A model generated the notes under the pieces. It worked only from the letters and a program-made list of their open reading frames with translations. It made no database searches and was not told the origin of the DNA. Positions 1-9,184 of a stretch of DNA of 64,000 nucleotides are shown here, piece by piece; the first letter of the stretch is position 1; every line of letters starts with the position of its first letter. This DNA comes from Clostridium sp. (lineage in GTDB: Bacteria > Bacillota > Clostridia > Lachnospirales > Lachnospiraceae), in NCBI GenBank assembly GCA_023667695.1, contig JAMOZY010000007.1, positions 53,069-117,068 of the forward strand, in the 5' to 3' direction. Both the position numbers and the translations under genes were made by a program.

Positions 1-429
1 CGTTGTCACAACAAGGGCCCGGTCAGCAGCCGCAATGGCATTCTTAAAGCCCTGTTCAATTCCGGCCGGACAATCCAGAAGTATGTAATCAAATTCCGTC
101 CGTAATTCATCGACCAGCTTCTTCATCTGCTCCGGTGATACCGAGGTTTTATCCCTGGTCTGCGCAGATGGGAGCAGAAACAGATTCGGATACCGCTTAT
201 CCTTAATCAACGCCTGCTTATAGCGGCAGTTGCCTTCTACTACATCCACCAGATTATATACGATACGGTTTTCCAGTCCCATGACCACATCTAGGTTCCG
301 CAATCCGATATCCGTATCAATCAATACTACCTTCTTGTCTAACTTTGCAAGACCCGTACCTACATTTGCCGTTGTAGTGGTCTTACCTACCCCGCCTTTT
401 CCTGATGTAATAACGATTACTTCACTCAC
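1..429 (-). CDS. minD: Septum site-determining protein MinD (C-terminal part off window)
   Basis: MinD is the membrane-associated ATPase that recruits MinC to block FtsZ ring assembly away from midcell. The first 143 residues are visible. They begin with the deviant Walker A motif KGGVGKTT at about residues 11-18, followed by [12 protein letters not shown] (switch I region) and the LLDCPAGIE Walker B segment, all standard for MinD. The start is GTG at 427-429, chosen because GGAGG lies 9 bases upstream and the only nearby ATG runs into a stop at once. It follows minC by about 30 bases in the same direction, so the two are probably co-transcribed. The C-terminal amphipathic helix lies beyond the window edge. 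Confidence 0.95.
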   Translation of the reverse strand, partial: MSEVIVITSGKGGVGKTTTTANVGTGLAKLDKKVVLIDTDIGLRNLDVVMGLENRIVYNLVDVVEGNCRYKQALIKDKRYPNLFLLPSAQTRDKTSVSPEQMKKLVDELRTEFDYILLDCPAGIEQGFKNAIAAADRALVVTT

Positions 430-460
430 TCTTTCATTCCTCCACTCATGTATGTTTGCA

Positions 461-1177
461 TTATATATTAATATCATTCAGAACCGATTTACTGACTGGT
501 TCAATATAGATATTATCCTCTTCCACAAAAGCAATCTGCGCCTCCGGATTCTTATTTCCCAGCCGTTTCTTCGGCTTATCCGGCGCACGTCCGATGATAT
601 CGCTGATTTGTATCTGCATCGGGGTCATGGACAGTGCCAGTACAAAGGCATTCCGGTTGCCGGAGGCTCCGGCAATGGCCGTCCCCTTCAGACTGCCAAG
701 AATAATGATATTCCCGTTGGATAATACGGTCGCACCTGGGTTCACATCTCCAATCATGACCAGACTGCCGGAGGCCTCCAGCGTCTGTCCGGAACGTAAG
801 GTACCCTTATAGAATAACCCATCGCCCTTTTCCGGATAAATATAACGGGTTTCCGCCTCTGCCATGGGTCCGGATTCCTTCTGGTTTCCTTCAATAATCC
901 GTTGGAACTGCTCTTCCGTATCCTTTCGATTATCAATCACATACGGAATCCGAAGGGTGGTTCTCTTTTTTATCAAATCCAGAATCCGGTCGATTTCCTC
1001 GGAATCCAATTCCCTTCCCTCAAAGGTAATGGCACTTTGGGTATTGCTATTGAAGTATTTGCTGGAATCGTCAAACCGAACGCCAATCTCAATTAATAAA
1101 TCCTCAAAGGGAATCTCCGGGTCTAACACCAGGACAATTCCATATCGATTCCCCTTAATTAATACATGTTCCTTCAT
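461..1177 (-). CDS. minC: Septum site-determining protein MinC
   Basis: MinC inhibits FtsZ polymerisation and acts with MinD to place the division septum. The 238-residue length is normal. The N-terminal domain (about 1-100) is the FtsZ-interacting part, and the C-terminal right-handed beta-helix, which binds MinD, starts near residue 125 with RSGQ at 128-131 and GDVNPGA at 143-149. These are hallmark MinC motifs. It sits between the PBP2 gene (87-base gap) and minD, the usual Clostridia order mreC-mreD-mrdA-minC-minD, tying cell elongation and division control into one transcription unit. Confidence 0.95.
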   Translation of the reverse strand: MKEHVLIKGNRYGIVLVLDPEIPFEDLLIEIGVRFDDSSKYFNSNTQSAITFEGRELDSEEIDRILDLIKKRTTLRIPYVIDNRKDTEEQFQRIIEGNQKESGPMAEAETRYIYPEKGDGLFYKGTLRSGQTLEASGSLVMIGDVNPGATVLSNGNIIILGSLKGTAIAGASGNRNAFVLALSMTPMQIQISDIIGRAPDKPKKRLGNKNPEAQIAFVEEDNIYIEPVSKSVLNDINI

Positions 1178-1264
1178 GAACTCACCTCATTCAAGTACAT
1201 TCTCCAGTTTTTTCCAAAATACACATAACTACTATATACCAAATCCATCCCCATTGGCAAGTAT

Positions 1265-4129
1265 TTAATCCGTATGCACACTGCTTCCGGATACCTGGGA
1301 GTTCTCCAGCAGCTCCGGCTGATAATAGTACGCATAGACAAAGCTGGCAAGCTCCTCTGCATTTCCGGAGGAATATCCGTATGGGATAACGGTGGTGACA
1401 GTGATTTCCGGATTATTATACGGGGCAAATGACACGAACAGACCATGACTTCCCCGGGTCAGGTCCTCCTGTGCCGTACCGGTCTTACCGGCCACTGCCA
1501 CATCCATTTGGTTCAACAGACTACTGGCAGAGGTATTATCCGTAATGACCTGGCGCATGCCCTGATGGATGGAATTCCATAAAGCACTGGAAATCTCCGG
1601 ATGTGCAGTAACATTTGGCTCAGCCTGATAGACGCTTTCTCCTTCAAAGTTCCGGATGTCATTGACAATGGACAAATCGTAACACTCTCCTCTGGTCGCT
1701 ACGGTATTCACATAACGGGCAAGCTGAATCGGCGTATAGCTGTTGGTACCCTGTCCAATGGCGGAACGCGGGGCATCCTCCTTGGATACACTGGGTTCTG
1801 CTTCCGGAAGCTCGATGCCGGATTTCCGGTCCAGTCCGAATACCCCTGCATATTTGGCAAGCTGGTCCAGTCCCTGCTGCTCCCGGTAAACGCCTGCACT
1901 GTCCAGCCCCAGCCGGTATCCTACATCATAGTAAAAATAATTACAGGATACCTCCAAGGCCTCTATGATACCAATGGTTCCATGAGTACCCGGATAAATC
2001 CAACAGTGGGGATTCTTCGGAACCAGGTCAAATTCACCCTTGGTTTCAATGGTTTCATTTAACCCCAATACACCTTCCTGTACGCCTGCGACTGTGCTGA
2101 GCATCTTATAAGTAGACCCCGGCGCCGTTCTCTGCTGGGTGGCACGGTTGAACATGGGACTGGTTATATCCGAATCCAACTGCATATAGTATTCCGCCTC
2201 AATGGTATTGGTCAGCCGGTTGTTATCGTAGCTTGGATAGCTGACCAGAGCCAGTACCTTTCCGGTATTCACATCCGTAACTACCACTGAGCCGGAGCAG
2301 GGGTCTAAGGCAAGCTGCGCCGGTGTCAGTTCAATCTTCTGAATCTTACGGTACATAAAGGTATACGCACTAATCTGACCGGACTGCAGCAGACTATAGT
2401 CCTCATCCTCCGTACTCAGCTTTCCCTGGTCATAAAGCATCAGGCACACCTGTCTCCCGCTTACTACTCCGGATTCTATCATATATTGAATGATTAATTT
2501 GTCGAATTCATTGTCTTGCTGTAATTCCGTGATAATATTCTCCACTAATGCGCTATAAATCTCTTCGGAATCATAATAATCACTATTCAGCTCGAAATTT
2601 GAAATATTAATGGCATTCTGATTGATGGCATACCGCAGATATTCTCCCAGGCTGATGGTCTGGTTCTGGTTAAAGGCAAGAAACTTTTCATCATTATCCG
2701 GTATAACCGTAACATCCAGAATTTCCTGATTCATCAGCATCCGGTAGATATAATTCATATAATCCTGATCTTCCTCCGATAAATCCTTGATTGCAGCATT
2801 GGAATTCAACAAATTTTGTTCTACAGAGCTTAATACAGAGGTCTGCCTGCCTTCAAAGGTACTTAAAAAACTGCGTTCATTGTCGCTTGCCTGTTCGGAA
2901 CGGATATGTTCCATTGTTAACGTATTATTCCGGAACAGGGCAAAATATGCATCGTTAATGGGAATCAGTATATTTTTCTCCGTTCCCCTGGTGTTTCCTT
3001 CATCCAAATGTGCCAGAAGAATACCGGCCAACTCCCGTTCCAGGGCGTCATAACAATACTTTTGCAAATCACTGTCAATGGACAGGTAGACATCATTTCC
3101 GGCAACGGCATCGCTGCTGTCTATCACCTCCAGTACCCGTCCCATATTGTCTACAAATAAATGCTGATTTCCACCTTTTCCCCGCAATTCAGCTTCCAGT
3201 ACATTTTCAATTCCCATTTTCCCTACCACATCCGCAGAGGTATACTGGCTGTCCTCCGGCAGACTGTTGTTGTATTCCGCCATCTCATCCGAGGAAATGC
3301 TGCCAATGTAACCGATGATATTGGCAAAATACTTCGAATCATTATAGATTCGTGTGGAATCCACCTGTACATCCATGCCGGGCAAATCGTACTTATTCTC
3401 CGTAATCTGCGCCACACTGGCCTCTGAAACATTCAGGGCAATCTTCACGGTCACATACTGCTGGAACCGGTTCAGCCAAAGAGAATACCGGACCGCCATA
3501 ATCTTTAAGGCATCCGCCTTGGAATAGCTGTCAGCAATATTAAAATTCCGGTTCCGCCTTGCATTGTGATTATTCCGCAGATATTGGAAGATTTCTTCTG
3601 CACTGGCATTGGCATGCTCCTTTAAATCGGATTCCCGGCTTACGGCATACACTTCCATACGGAACCGGGTCAGTGCATTTCCGGATACCGTAAACTGACA
3701 GGTTCCGGAAGCATCTAATTCTATGGGAAAGCTGTCATACAAAACGGCATCCCCATTTCCCTCCAGAATCTGAATGGTATCGTAAACCAGCTTATTCTTC
3801 AGCTCATCCTCAGTCATATCCAGCTCTTCCGCCCGGGTACTAAGCTGTGGACTGTTGCCAAAGATAACGGAATAAGAAATCTCATTATAGGCCAGTTCTT
3901 TTCCGTTGCAGTCATAGATAATCCCTCTGGATGCCGGCACGGTCACCGTCCGTTCCTGCTTATAGGTAAAATTATACAGATATTCCTGACCGTCTACAAT
4001 CTGCAGCACAAACAGCCGTTGTATCAGAATGCCAAACAGCACCAGAAATACCACCGTTAAGGGAAATAAACGATGGCTGGTGTATTCCTTTAAGAAGTCT
4101 TTAATTGCCCCAAACAGCTCCTTCAGCAT
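1265..4129 (-). CDS. mrdA: Penicillin-binding protein 2 (class B transpeptidase), long form
   Basis: This is the elongation-type class B PBP that cross-links peptidoglycan together with RodA and the Mre proteins. A membrane anchor lies at about 21-43, followed by the PBP dimerisation domain (RGIIYDCNG near 68-76). The transpeptidase motifs are all present: SxxK with nucleophile Ser672 (STYK), SxN at 728-730 (SCN) and KTGT at 882-885. At 954 residues it is far longer than a typical PBP2 (about 600-700). The extra length is mostly a helical, acidic insertion of roughly 230 residues between the IDSDLQ segment (about 351) and the TDVNTGKVLALVS segment (about 617). Its start abuts the mreD stop. 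Symbol given by family and position. Confidence 0.92.
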   Translation of the reverse strand: MLKELFGAIKDFLKEYTSHRLFPLTVVFLVLFGILIQRLFVLQIVDGQEYLYNFTYKQERTVTVPASRGIIYDCNGKELAYNEISYSVIFGNSPQLSTRAEELDMTEDELKNKLVYDTIQILEGNGDAVLYDSFPIELDASGTCQFTVSGNALTRFRMEVYAVSRESDLKEHANASAEEIFQYLRNNHNARRNRNFNIADSYSKADALKIMAVRYSLWLNRFQQYVTVKIALNVSEASVAQITENKYDLPGMDVQVDSTRIYNDSKYFANIIGYIGSISSDEMAEYNNSLPEDSQYTSADVVGKMGIENVLEAELRGKGGNQHLFVDNMGRVLEVIDSSDAVAGNDVYLSIDSDLQKYCYDALERELAGILLAHLDEGNTRGTEKNILIPINDAYFALFRNNTLTMEHIRSEQASDNERSFLSTFEGRQTSVLSSVEQNLLNSNAAIKDLSEEDQDYMNYIYRMLMNQEILDVTVIPDNDEKFLAFNQNQTISLGEYLRYAINQNAINISNFELNSDYYDSEEIYSALVENIITELQQDNEFDKLIIQYMIESGVVSGRQVCLMLYDQGKLSTEDEDYSLLQSGQISAYTFMYRKIQKIELTPAQLALDPCSGSVVVTDVNTGKVLALVSYPSYDNNRLTNTIEAEYYMQLDSDITSPMFNRATQQRTAPGSTYKMLSTVAGVQEGVLGLNETIETKGEFDLVPKNPHCWIYPGTHGTIGIIEALEVSCNYFYYDVGYRLGLDSAGVYREQQGLDQLAKYAGVFGLDRKSGIELPEAEPSVSKEDAPRSAIGQGTNSYTPIQLARYVNTVATRGECYDLSIVNDIRNFEGESVYQAEPNVTAHPEISSALWNSIHQGMRQVITDNTSASSLLNQMDVAVAGKTGTAQEDLTRGSHGLFVSFAPYNNPEITVTTVIPYGYSSGNAEELASFVYAYYYQPELLENSQVSGSSVHTD

Positions 4130-4638
4130 CAGCTCTCACTCCCTTCTTCCTTCCGCTTCAGCCAGCGGTTGATTCGTACCAGCGGTTTATAAATGAACAG
4201 CGTCATAATCATGGTATAGACCATTTCCGGCAGAATCACATGAATCAGATAGAAACCGATATCCAGCCGGTTTCGCAGTAAATAGGCAAATATATAAACG
4301 ATGATATTGTATATCAGGTCATTGGCTCCCGCCATCAGCATCGGAAGTAAAATATCTTCCATATAATATACCCGATGGAAAAAGCCGTTTATATATCCCA
4401 GATACATATAAAGCAATGCATAGGGACCAATCATGGAGCCGTAAAACAGGTCCAGAAGCAGACCGGAAAAGAATCCAACCAGCATGCCCTCCTTGCGTCC
4501 CCGCATCATTCCAAAGGCCATGGTAGGAATCAAAAGAAGATTTGGCACGATTCCAGCCAAATCCAGATAACGGAATAATGAAGTCTGTAACAAAAAACAG
4601 ATTAATATAATCAATAACTGTATAATAAATCTACGCAT
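4129..4638 (-). CDS. mreD: Rod shape-determining protein MreD
   Basis: MreD is a small integral membrane protein of the elongasome that bridges MreC to the wall synthases. About 169 residues carry five to six hydrophobic segments and the family-typical run with GRKEGMLVGFFSGLLLD in the middle. The start chosen is ATG at 4636-4638, just after the mreC stop; an upstream ATG at 4660-4662 would overlap mreC. The GAGTGAG that overlaps the mreC stop can serve as ribosome binding site, so translation is probably coupled. The stop touches the PBP2 start. Confidence 0.9.
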   Translation of the reverse strand: MRRFIIQLLIILICFLLQTSLFRYLDLAGIVPNLLLIPTMAFGMMRGRKEGMLVGFFSGLLLDLFYGSMIGPYALLYMYLGYINGFFHRVYYMEDILLPMLMAGANDLIYNIIVYIFAYLLRNRLDIGFYLIHVILPEMVYTMIMTLFIYKPLVRINRWLKRKEEGSES

Positions 4639-4642
4639 ATAC

Positions 4643-5500
4643 TCACTCTTCTTCGTATACATCCTGCTTTAGCTCCAGCACCACCAAAACAGTTTGAATG
4701 TTGTCAAATTCCACAGCCGGAATTAAATCTGCCGACATGGTCAGGTTGTTGGTGTCCAGCTCCAGATTGGTCACATACCCAATGGTTATGCCAGGCAGGA
4801 AATTATCGCTGATACTGGAGGTAATCAGTTCGTCTCCCTCCGAAATCTCTGCATCCTTATCAATATACTCCACCCGGATATAGCCTTCATCCATATATTT
4901 TTCATCCCCGATTACACTGCACAGGGTAGAATCCGTAATTAACATGGCACTGATACTGCTGTTATCATCAATAATGGAACGAACCTTTGCATAATTAGGA
5001 CCGACCTCTGTCACAATTCCAACCAGACCGTTTCCAGCCATGACATTACAGCCTACCCGGATTCCGGCATTACTTCCCTTATCAATGATAAAGGTATCAA
5101 ACCAGTTGCCGGCGTCCTTGGAAATCACATTAGCGGCAATCTTTTCATAATCCGGATACCGGGAATCCAAATCATACAATTCCCGCAGGTCATTTAATTC
5201 GTTGGCATCGGACATATTGATGCGGTTTTCCGTCCGATAGGTCTCCAGCTGGCTGCGCAGTTCTTCATTTTCCGCCTGAAGATTCTGAATATCCGCCAGC
5301 ATATCCAGCTTTTCACCCACCCATTCACCGACAACATTGATTCCTCTCTGCATGGGGGTAATGGTAACTCCCGTCACATAACGAAGGGGGGAGAATGCTT
5401 CTTCAAATGCATAGGATACCCCGATAAAAATCAGACAAAGAATGGTCAAAACCAATAATATATACTTCGGCGGTATGGTATTTTTATTGTTAAAGTTCAT
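4643..5500 (-). CDS. mreC: Rod shape-determining protein MreC
   Basis: MreC is the bitopic membrane protein that scaffolds the cell-elongation machinery on the outer face of the membrane. A single transmembrane segment lies near the N-terminus (PPKYILLVLTILCLIFIGVSYAF region), followed by a coiled coil rich in Leu, Glu and Asn (about residues 65-100) and the beta-rich MreC core (DAGNWFDTF, GNGLVGIV, DDNSSISAM). Two starts are possible: TTG directly after the radC stop, with no ribosome site, or ATG at 5498-5500 preceded by AGAAAGAAG. The ATG is preferred. radC ends at 5531, so mreC is the next gene with no mreB between them. Confidence 0.93.
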   Translation of the reverse strand: MNFNNKNTIPPKYILLVLTILCLIFIGVSYAFEEAFSPLRYVTGVTITPMQRGINVVGEWVGEKLDMLADIQNLQAENEELRSQLETYRTENRINMSDANELNDLRELYDLDSRYPDYEKIAANVISKDAGNWFDTFIIDKGSNAGIRVGCNVMAGNGLVGIVTEVGPNYAKVRSIIDDNSSISAMLITDSTLCSVIGDEKYMDEGYIRVEYIDKDAEISEGDELITSSISDNFLPGITIGYVTNLELDTNNLTMSADLIPAVEFDNIQTVLVVLELKQDVYEEE

Positions 5501-5530
5501 AGGACTACTTCTTTCTATATTCGTTCCCAA

Positions 5531-6220
5531 TCATAGCTGACGGGCTTCCGCAAAGCTATAATAGGTCTGGTTTCCAATAATAATATGATCCAGCAGCGGA
5601 ATCTGCATTAAGGCTCCGGCTTCCCGCATCTGACTGGTAATCTTGCAATCCTCCAGACTTGGCGCGGCATTGCCGGAAGGATGATTGTGAATCAGAACCA
5701 GATTTACGGCACTGCATTTCAAAGCCTCCAGGAAAATCTCTCTGGGCGAAATCAGAGATGCATTGACGGTTCCCATGGTTATCATCTGCTTTTTTAAAAG
5801 CATGCATTTCTGGTCCAGATAAACGGCAAATACACATTCCTGGGTCTTAAACCGCAGTTCTTCCATAAAATACTCTGCGATATAGACCGGTTTCCCCAGA
5901 ATGACCTGCTGCTCCGGTACGGTTCTCGCAATCCGCTTCGCCAGTTCGGCAATGGACTGCAGTTGAATGGCTTTTACCCTGCCGATTCCCGGAAGTTCCA
6001 TAAGTTGTTCCCGGCTTAAATAGCAAAGCCCGGTCAGGTTCTTATGGATTTCATCCTTTGCCAGCACCTGTCTTGCCAGCTGCAGGGAATTCATTTCCCG
6101 ACTGCCATTCCGTAAAATGACTGCCAGTAATTCTGCATCACTAAGCGCCTCCGGTCCCAGCTGTTCACAGCGTTCGTAAGGCCGCTCTGACAGCGGGAGG
6201 TCTTTCATACATTCTTTCAT
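5531..6220 (-). CDS. radC: RadC family JAB1/MPN metalloprotein (DNA repair protein RadC)
   Basis: RadC is a conserved bacterial protein with a helix-hairpin-helix DNA-binding part and a JAMM-type zinc metalloprotease fold; its exact role remains unclear despite the repair name. The HhH motif is at about 72-90 (LMELPGIGRVKA). The JAMM signature HxHPSG followed by D is intact: His178, His180, Asp191. The 229-residue length is standard. The start ATG has AAAGGA five bases upstream. It heads the mreC-mreD-PBP2-min run, matching the common Firmicutes arrangement, except that mreB would be expected next. Confidence 0.93.
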   Translation of the reverse strand: MKECMKDLPLSERPYERCEQLGPEALSDAELLAVILRNGSREMNSLQLARQVLAKDEIHKNLTGLCYLSREQLMELPGIGRVKAIQLQSIAELAKRIARTVPEQQVILGKPVYIAEYFMEELRFKTQECVFAVYLDQKCMLLKKQMITMGTVNASLISPREIFLEALKCSAVNLVLIHNHPSGNAAPSLEDCKITSQMREAGALMQIPLLDHIIIGNQTYYSFAEARQL

Positions 6221-6266
6221 ATTGTCCTTTCTGCGCTCACAGAAAATGACTCCTGTTGCCAGCCGC

Positions 6267-6530
6267 CTACAGCAGCCGGTATATCACTACACCAATGATT
6301 ACGCCAATAATGCCCCCAATGGTAATCTTGATGGTCAGTCCAAAGGTAAGAACAACGATTCCAAGGTCCAGAACGACCGGATTGGACAGACCAAAGGACT
6401 GTCCGAAATTCAACCAGCTTAAAAAAGCGATATCCTTTGTCAGCCATCCGATAAAGCCGCCAATCACAATGCCGGCCAGTATCATTAAGAACAATGCCCA
6501 ATTATTTTTACCTAGATTTCCGCCTGCCAT
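6267..6530 (-). CDS. DUF4321 domain-containing small membrane protein
   Basis: This 87-residue membrane protein of unknown function is commonly found next to radC/mre genes in Clostridia. It has two hydrophobic segments: one near residues 11-32 (FLMILAGIVIGGFIGWL), and a C-terminal pair separated by a short turn (IVVLTFGLTIKI and GIIGVIIGVVIYRLL). The start at 6528-6530 is chosen because AAGGGAGGCGG lies directly upstream; a longer reading frame would begin inside that site. It ends 46 bases before radC and is probably in the same transcription unit. No function is inferred beyond a possible link to the cell envelope. Confidence 0.8.
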   Translation of the reverse strand: MAGGNLGKNNWALFLMILAGIVIGGFIGWLTKDIAFLSWLNFGQSFGLSNPVVLDLGIVVLTFGLTIKITIGGIIGVIIGVVIYRLL

Positions 6531-6627
6531 GAATCCGCCTCCCTTTATCTTCCTCTGGTTTTTCTTTCTCCTCAAGTTATATGCCTATGGCATATCCTGC
6601 TCTGCCTTTACATTTCTACAATCTAAC

Positions 6628-6668
6628 TCAAGGACTCCTCCCACCTGCGGTGGGTCCCTCCTCAAGTT
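6628..6668. repeat. Short inverted repeat sharing a motif with the 21-kb foldback element
   Basis: A hairpin with stem CCCAC (6640-6644)/GTGGG (6650-6654) sits inside GGAGGGACCCAC...GTGGGAGGA when read on the minus strand. The same GGAGGGACCCAC(n)GTGGGAGGA pattern occurs on the plus strand at about 21158-21181 with a different loop. It lies in the gap between the PLP enzyme gene and the DUF4321 gene. No U-tract follows, so a simple terminator is not supported. Confidence 0.5.
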
Positions 6669-6691
6669 AATTCACATTAATCCTTATAATA

Positions 6692-7978
6692 TCATATTTT
6701 GAAGCCCTTATCAACCATTCGCTGTAGGGATAGGATAATTCCGAATTTTGCATGGGGATAGGTTAAGCCCCCCTGAAAATAGGCTGCATAAGGCGGTTTC
6801 ATCGGTCCGTCTGCGGAAAGCTCGATGGATGCACCGGATACAAAGGCTCCGGCAGCCATAATAACATCGCTGTCATAGCCCGGCATGGCCCATGGGGTCG
6901 GTGTTACATAGCTGTCAATGGGTGCTGCCGCCTGGATTCCTTCACAAAAGGCAACCAGTAATTCCGGCGTTCCAAATTCAATGGCCTGAATGATATCAAA
7001 CCGCTCTTCTGTTCCGTTTGGAATGGTACGATACCCCAGCTTTTCGTAGACATTTGCCGCAAGAATCGCCCCCTTTAGTGCTGCAGCAGTAACGGTAGGC
7101 GCGAAAAACAGTCCCTGCACAAAAGAAGCCGTCACCCCTAAGCTGGCGCCCAGCTCCTTTCCCAGTCCCGGTGCCGTCAGGCGGTAAGCCGACCGCTCCA
7201 CACATTCCTTCCTGCCTACAATGTAACCGCCAATGGGTGCCAGACCTCCACCCGGATTCTTAATCAGGGAACCAACGGCCAGGTCTGCACCTGCATCCGT
7301 AGGCTCTGCTTCCTCTACAAACTCTCCATAGCAGTTATCTACCATGCAGATAATATCCGGTCGAATTCCTTTTATAAATGTGATTAATTCTCCAATCTGT
7401 GCTACCGACAGTGTAGGACGGGTGGCATAGCCCTTGGAACGCTGAATCTCTACCAGTCTGGTCTTTTCATGGATTCCATTCCGGATTCCCTCCCAGTCAA
7501 AGGAACCATCCGGAAGCAAATCCACCTGGCGGTAAGTAATTCCGTATTCCGCCAGAGAACCGGTAGAAGGACGGATGCCAATGATTTCATCCAGCGTATC
7601 ATAGGGCTTCCCTACTGGTGACAATATCTCATCTCCCGGCCGTAGATTACCGGCAAGGGCAATATGCAGGGCATGGGTGCCACAGGTAATCTGTGACCGG
7701 ACCAGAGCATCTTCAGCATGAAAGACATCTGCATAAACCTGCTCCAAGGCATCCCGCCCGATATCATTATAGCCATAACCAGTAGAAGGATATAAATGTG
7801 CCTCACTCAGCTTATTCTTCTGCATGGCATGCAGTACCTTTAGCTGGTTATACTCCGCTCTCCGGTCAATCGCCTGAAACCGTTCCTGCAGCCCTTCCTC
7901 AATCTGGAGACAATATTCCAGCACTCCTTTGTCAATTCCCATGCCTTCATACATGGTATATATATCCTTATTCTTCAT
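6692..7978 (-). CDS. Methionine gamma-lyase family protein (PLP-dependent, aluminium-resistance protein family)
   Basis: This cytosolic PLP-dependent fold-type I enzyme (428 residues) belongs to the family annotated as methionine gamma-lyase-like or aluminium resistance protein, for which the true substrate is uncertain. The PLP-anchoring lysine is in VGSLIKNPGGGLAP (about residue 237), a family hallmark, with the preceding MVDNCYGEF giving the Asp that contacts the pyridine nitrogen. The N-terminal STGYGYNDIGRD motif is also characteristic. The start has AAAGGA a few bases upstream. In related genomes it often lies next to miaA, as here, suggesting a conserved but unexplained pairing. Confidence 0.88.
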   Translation of the reverse strand: MKNKDIYTMYEGMGIDKGVLEYCLQIEEGLQERFQAIDRRAEYNQLKVLHAMQKNKLSEAHLYPSTGYGYNDIGRDALEQVYADVFHAEDALVRSQITCGTHALHIALAGNLRPGDEILSPVGKPYDTLDEIIGIRPSTGSLAEYGITYRQVDLLPDGSFDWEGIRNGIHEKTRLVEIQRSKGYATRPTLSVAQIGELITFIKGIRPDIICMVDNCYGEFVEEAEPTDAGADLAVGSLIKNPGGGLAPIGGYIVGRKECVERSAYRLTAPGLGKELGASLGVTASFVQGLFFAPTVTAAALKGAILAANVYEKLGYRTIPNGTEERFDIIQAIEFGTPELLVAFCEGIQAAAPIDSYVTPTPWAMPGYDSDVIMAAGAFVSGASIELSADGPMKPPYAAYFQGGLTYPHAKFGIILSLQRMVDKGFKI

Positions 7979-8147
7979 TTTATCCTTTCTCTGTTTCCAT
8001 CATACATTTTACTACAGATAATGAATGATTCAATTTCATAATTATGGGGGTTCCAATATGGAAGAAACCTTCCATTCATCATCCACCCGGTACATCAAAT
8101 TTTCCAGTCATACTGCCACTACCCCTTCCTGCCTTCCCATTTTAGCA

Positions 8148-8177
8148 CAGAAAAAGAATGGAAAACCGTTTTCCCCA
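8148..8177 (-). terminator. Weak intrinsic terminator downstream of miaA
   Basis: Read on the minus strand, GGAAAA-CGG-TTTTCC is followed by ATTCTTTTTC, immediately after the miaA stop. The stem is short and AT-rich, so efficiency is doubtful. Confidence 0.4.
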
Positions 8178-8182
8178 AAGCG

Positions 8183-9184
8183 TCATATATTTGTAAGAAT
8201 TCTATCCTGAATATAATCCAGCATCTGATAAAGCAGTGCTTCCTCGTCCGGAAATTCCCTCCGGTCCAGCCAGATTACATCCCGCTCCCGCCGGAACCAG
8301 GTCAGCTGCCGCTTGGCAAAATGTCTGGTATCCCGCTTCAGCACGTAAACAGCCTCCTCCAAGGTACAGTTTCCTTCCAGATAGTTAAGGATTTCCTTAT
8401 AGCCTAAGCCCTGCATGGATACCATATTTCTTGTACAGCCGGAGGCCTTCAGACGCCGGACCTCTTCTACCAACCCCTGTTCTATCATAGAATCAATCCG
8501 TTTGTCAATGCGTTCATATAACCGGTTCCGGTCATCCGTGAGAACAAAATAAAGAAAATTATAGGGAGATTCCTTTTGCCGCTGTTCTTCATTATGTGCA
8601 GATATACAGGTGCCGGTCTGGTGATAGAACTCTAAGGCACGAATAACCCGCTTCACATTATTCGCATGAATAGCATCTGCGGAAGCCGGGTCTACCTGCC
8701 GCAATTGTTCATGGAGATACTCTGCCCCATGCTCATTGGCAAGCTCTTGTAATTTCTGACGATAGGAATCTTCTTTTACAGCTTCGATTCCTTCTATCGG
8801 TGCTGTCCCATTCCATTTTTGTCCATACTCTTCCTGTTCAAATTCTATGTCATAAAGAAGCGCCTGTATATAGAATCCGGTGCCGCCGACTAGGATGGGA
8901 ATACTCCCCGATGCATAGACCTGCTCTAAGGCTGCCTTTGCCATTTCCTGAAAGCGTACCACATGAAAGTCCTCCTCCGGCTCCAGAACATCAATGAGGT
9001 AATGGGGAATCCCCTCCATCTCTTCCGGCCTGATTTTTGCAGTTCCGATATCCATATGCCGGTATACCTGCATGGAATCTGCGGAAATCATCTGTCCATG
9101 AATCCGCTTTGCCAGTTCAATGGACAGGGCGGTTTTTCCTACGGCAGTCGGACCGGTTAAAATAATCAATGGTCTTTGCTTCAT
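8183..9184 (-). CDS. miaA: tRNA dimethylallyltransferase MiaA
   Basis: MiaA transfers a dimethylallyl group to N6 of A37 in tRNAs that read UNN codons; MiaB (21465-22877 here) then adds the methylthio group. At 333 residues it is full length. The P-loop GPTAVGKT is at 11-18, the SADSMQVY motif at 34-41 and DIGTAK just after; the conserved RHFAKRQLTWFRRE tail that contacts tRNA is present. The ATG overlaps the stop codon of the upstream response regulator (ATGA), so the two are translationally coupled. The start has GAAGGTGA a few bases upstream. Confidence 0.96.
   Translation of the reverse strand: MKQRPLIILTGPTAVGKTALSIELAKRIHGQMISADSMQVYRHMDIGTAKIRPEEMEGIPHYLIDVLEPEEDFHVVRFQEMAKAALEQVYASGSIPILVGGTGFYIQALLYDIEFEQEEYGQKWNGTAPIEGIEAVKEDSYRQKLQELANEHGAEYLHEQLRQVDPASADAIHANNVKRVIRALEFYHQTGTCISAHNEEQRQKESPYNFLYFVLTDDRNRLYERIDKRIDSMIEQGLVEEVRRLKASGCTRNMVSMQGLGYKEILNYLEGNCTLEEAVYVLKRDTRHFAKRQLTWFRRERDVIWLDRREFPDEEALLYQMLDYIQDRILTNI

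Noticed and set aside
1601..2062. Long plus-strand frame inside the PBP2 gene
   Set aside because: Antisense shadow of a clear coding gene; no ribosome site and no family features.
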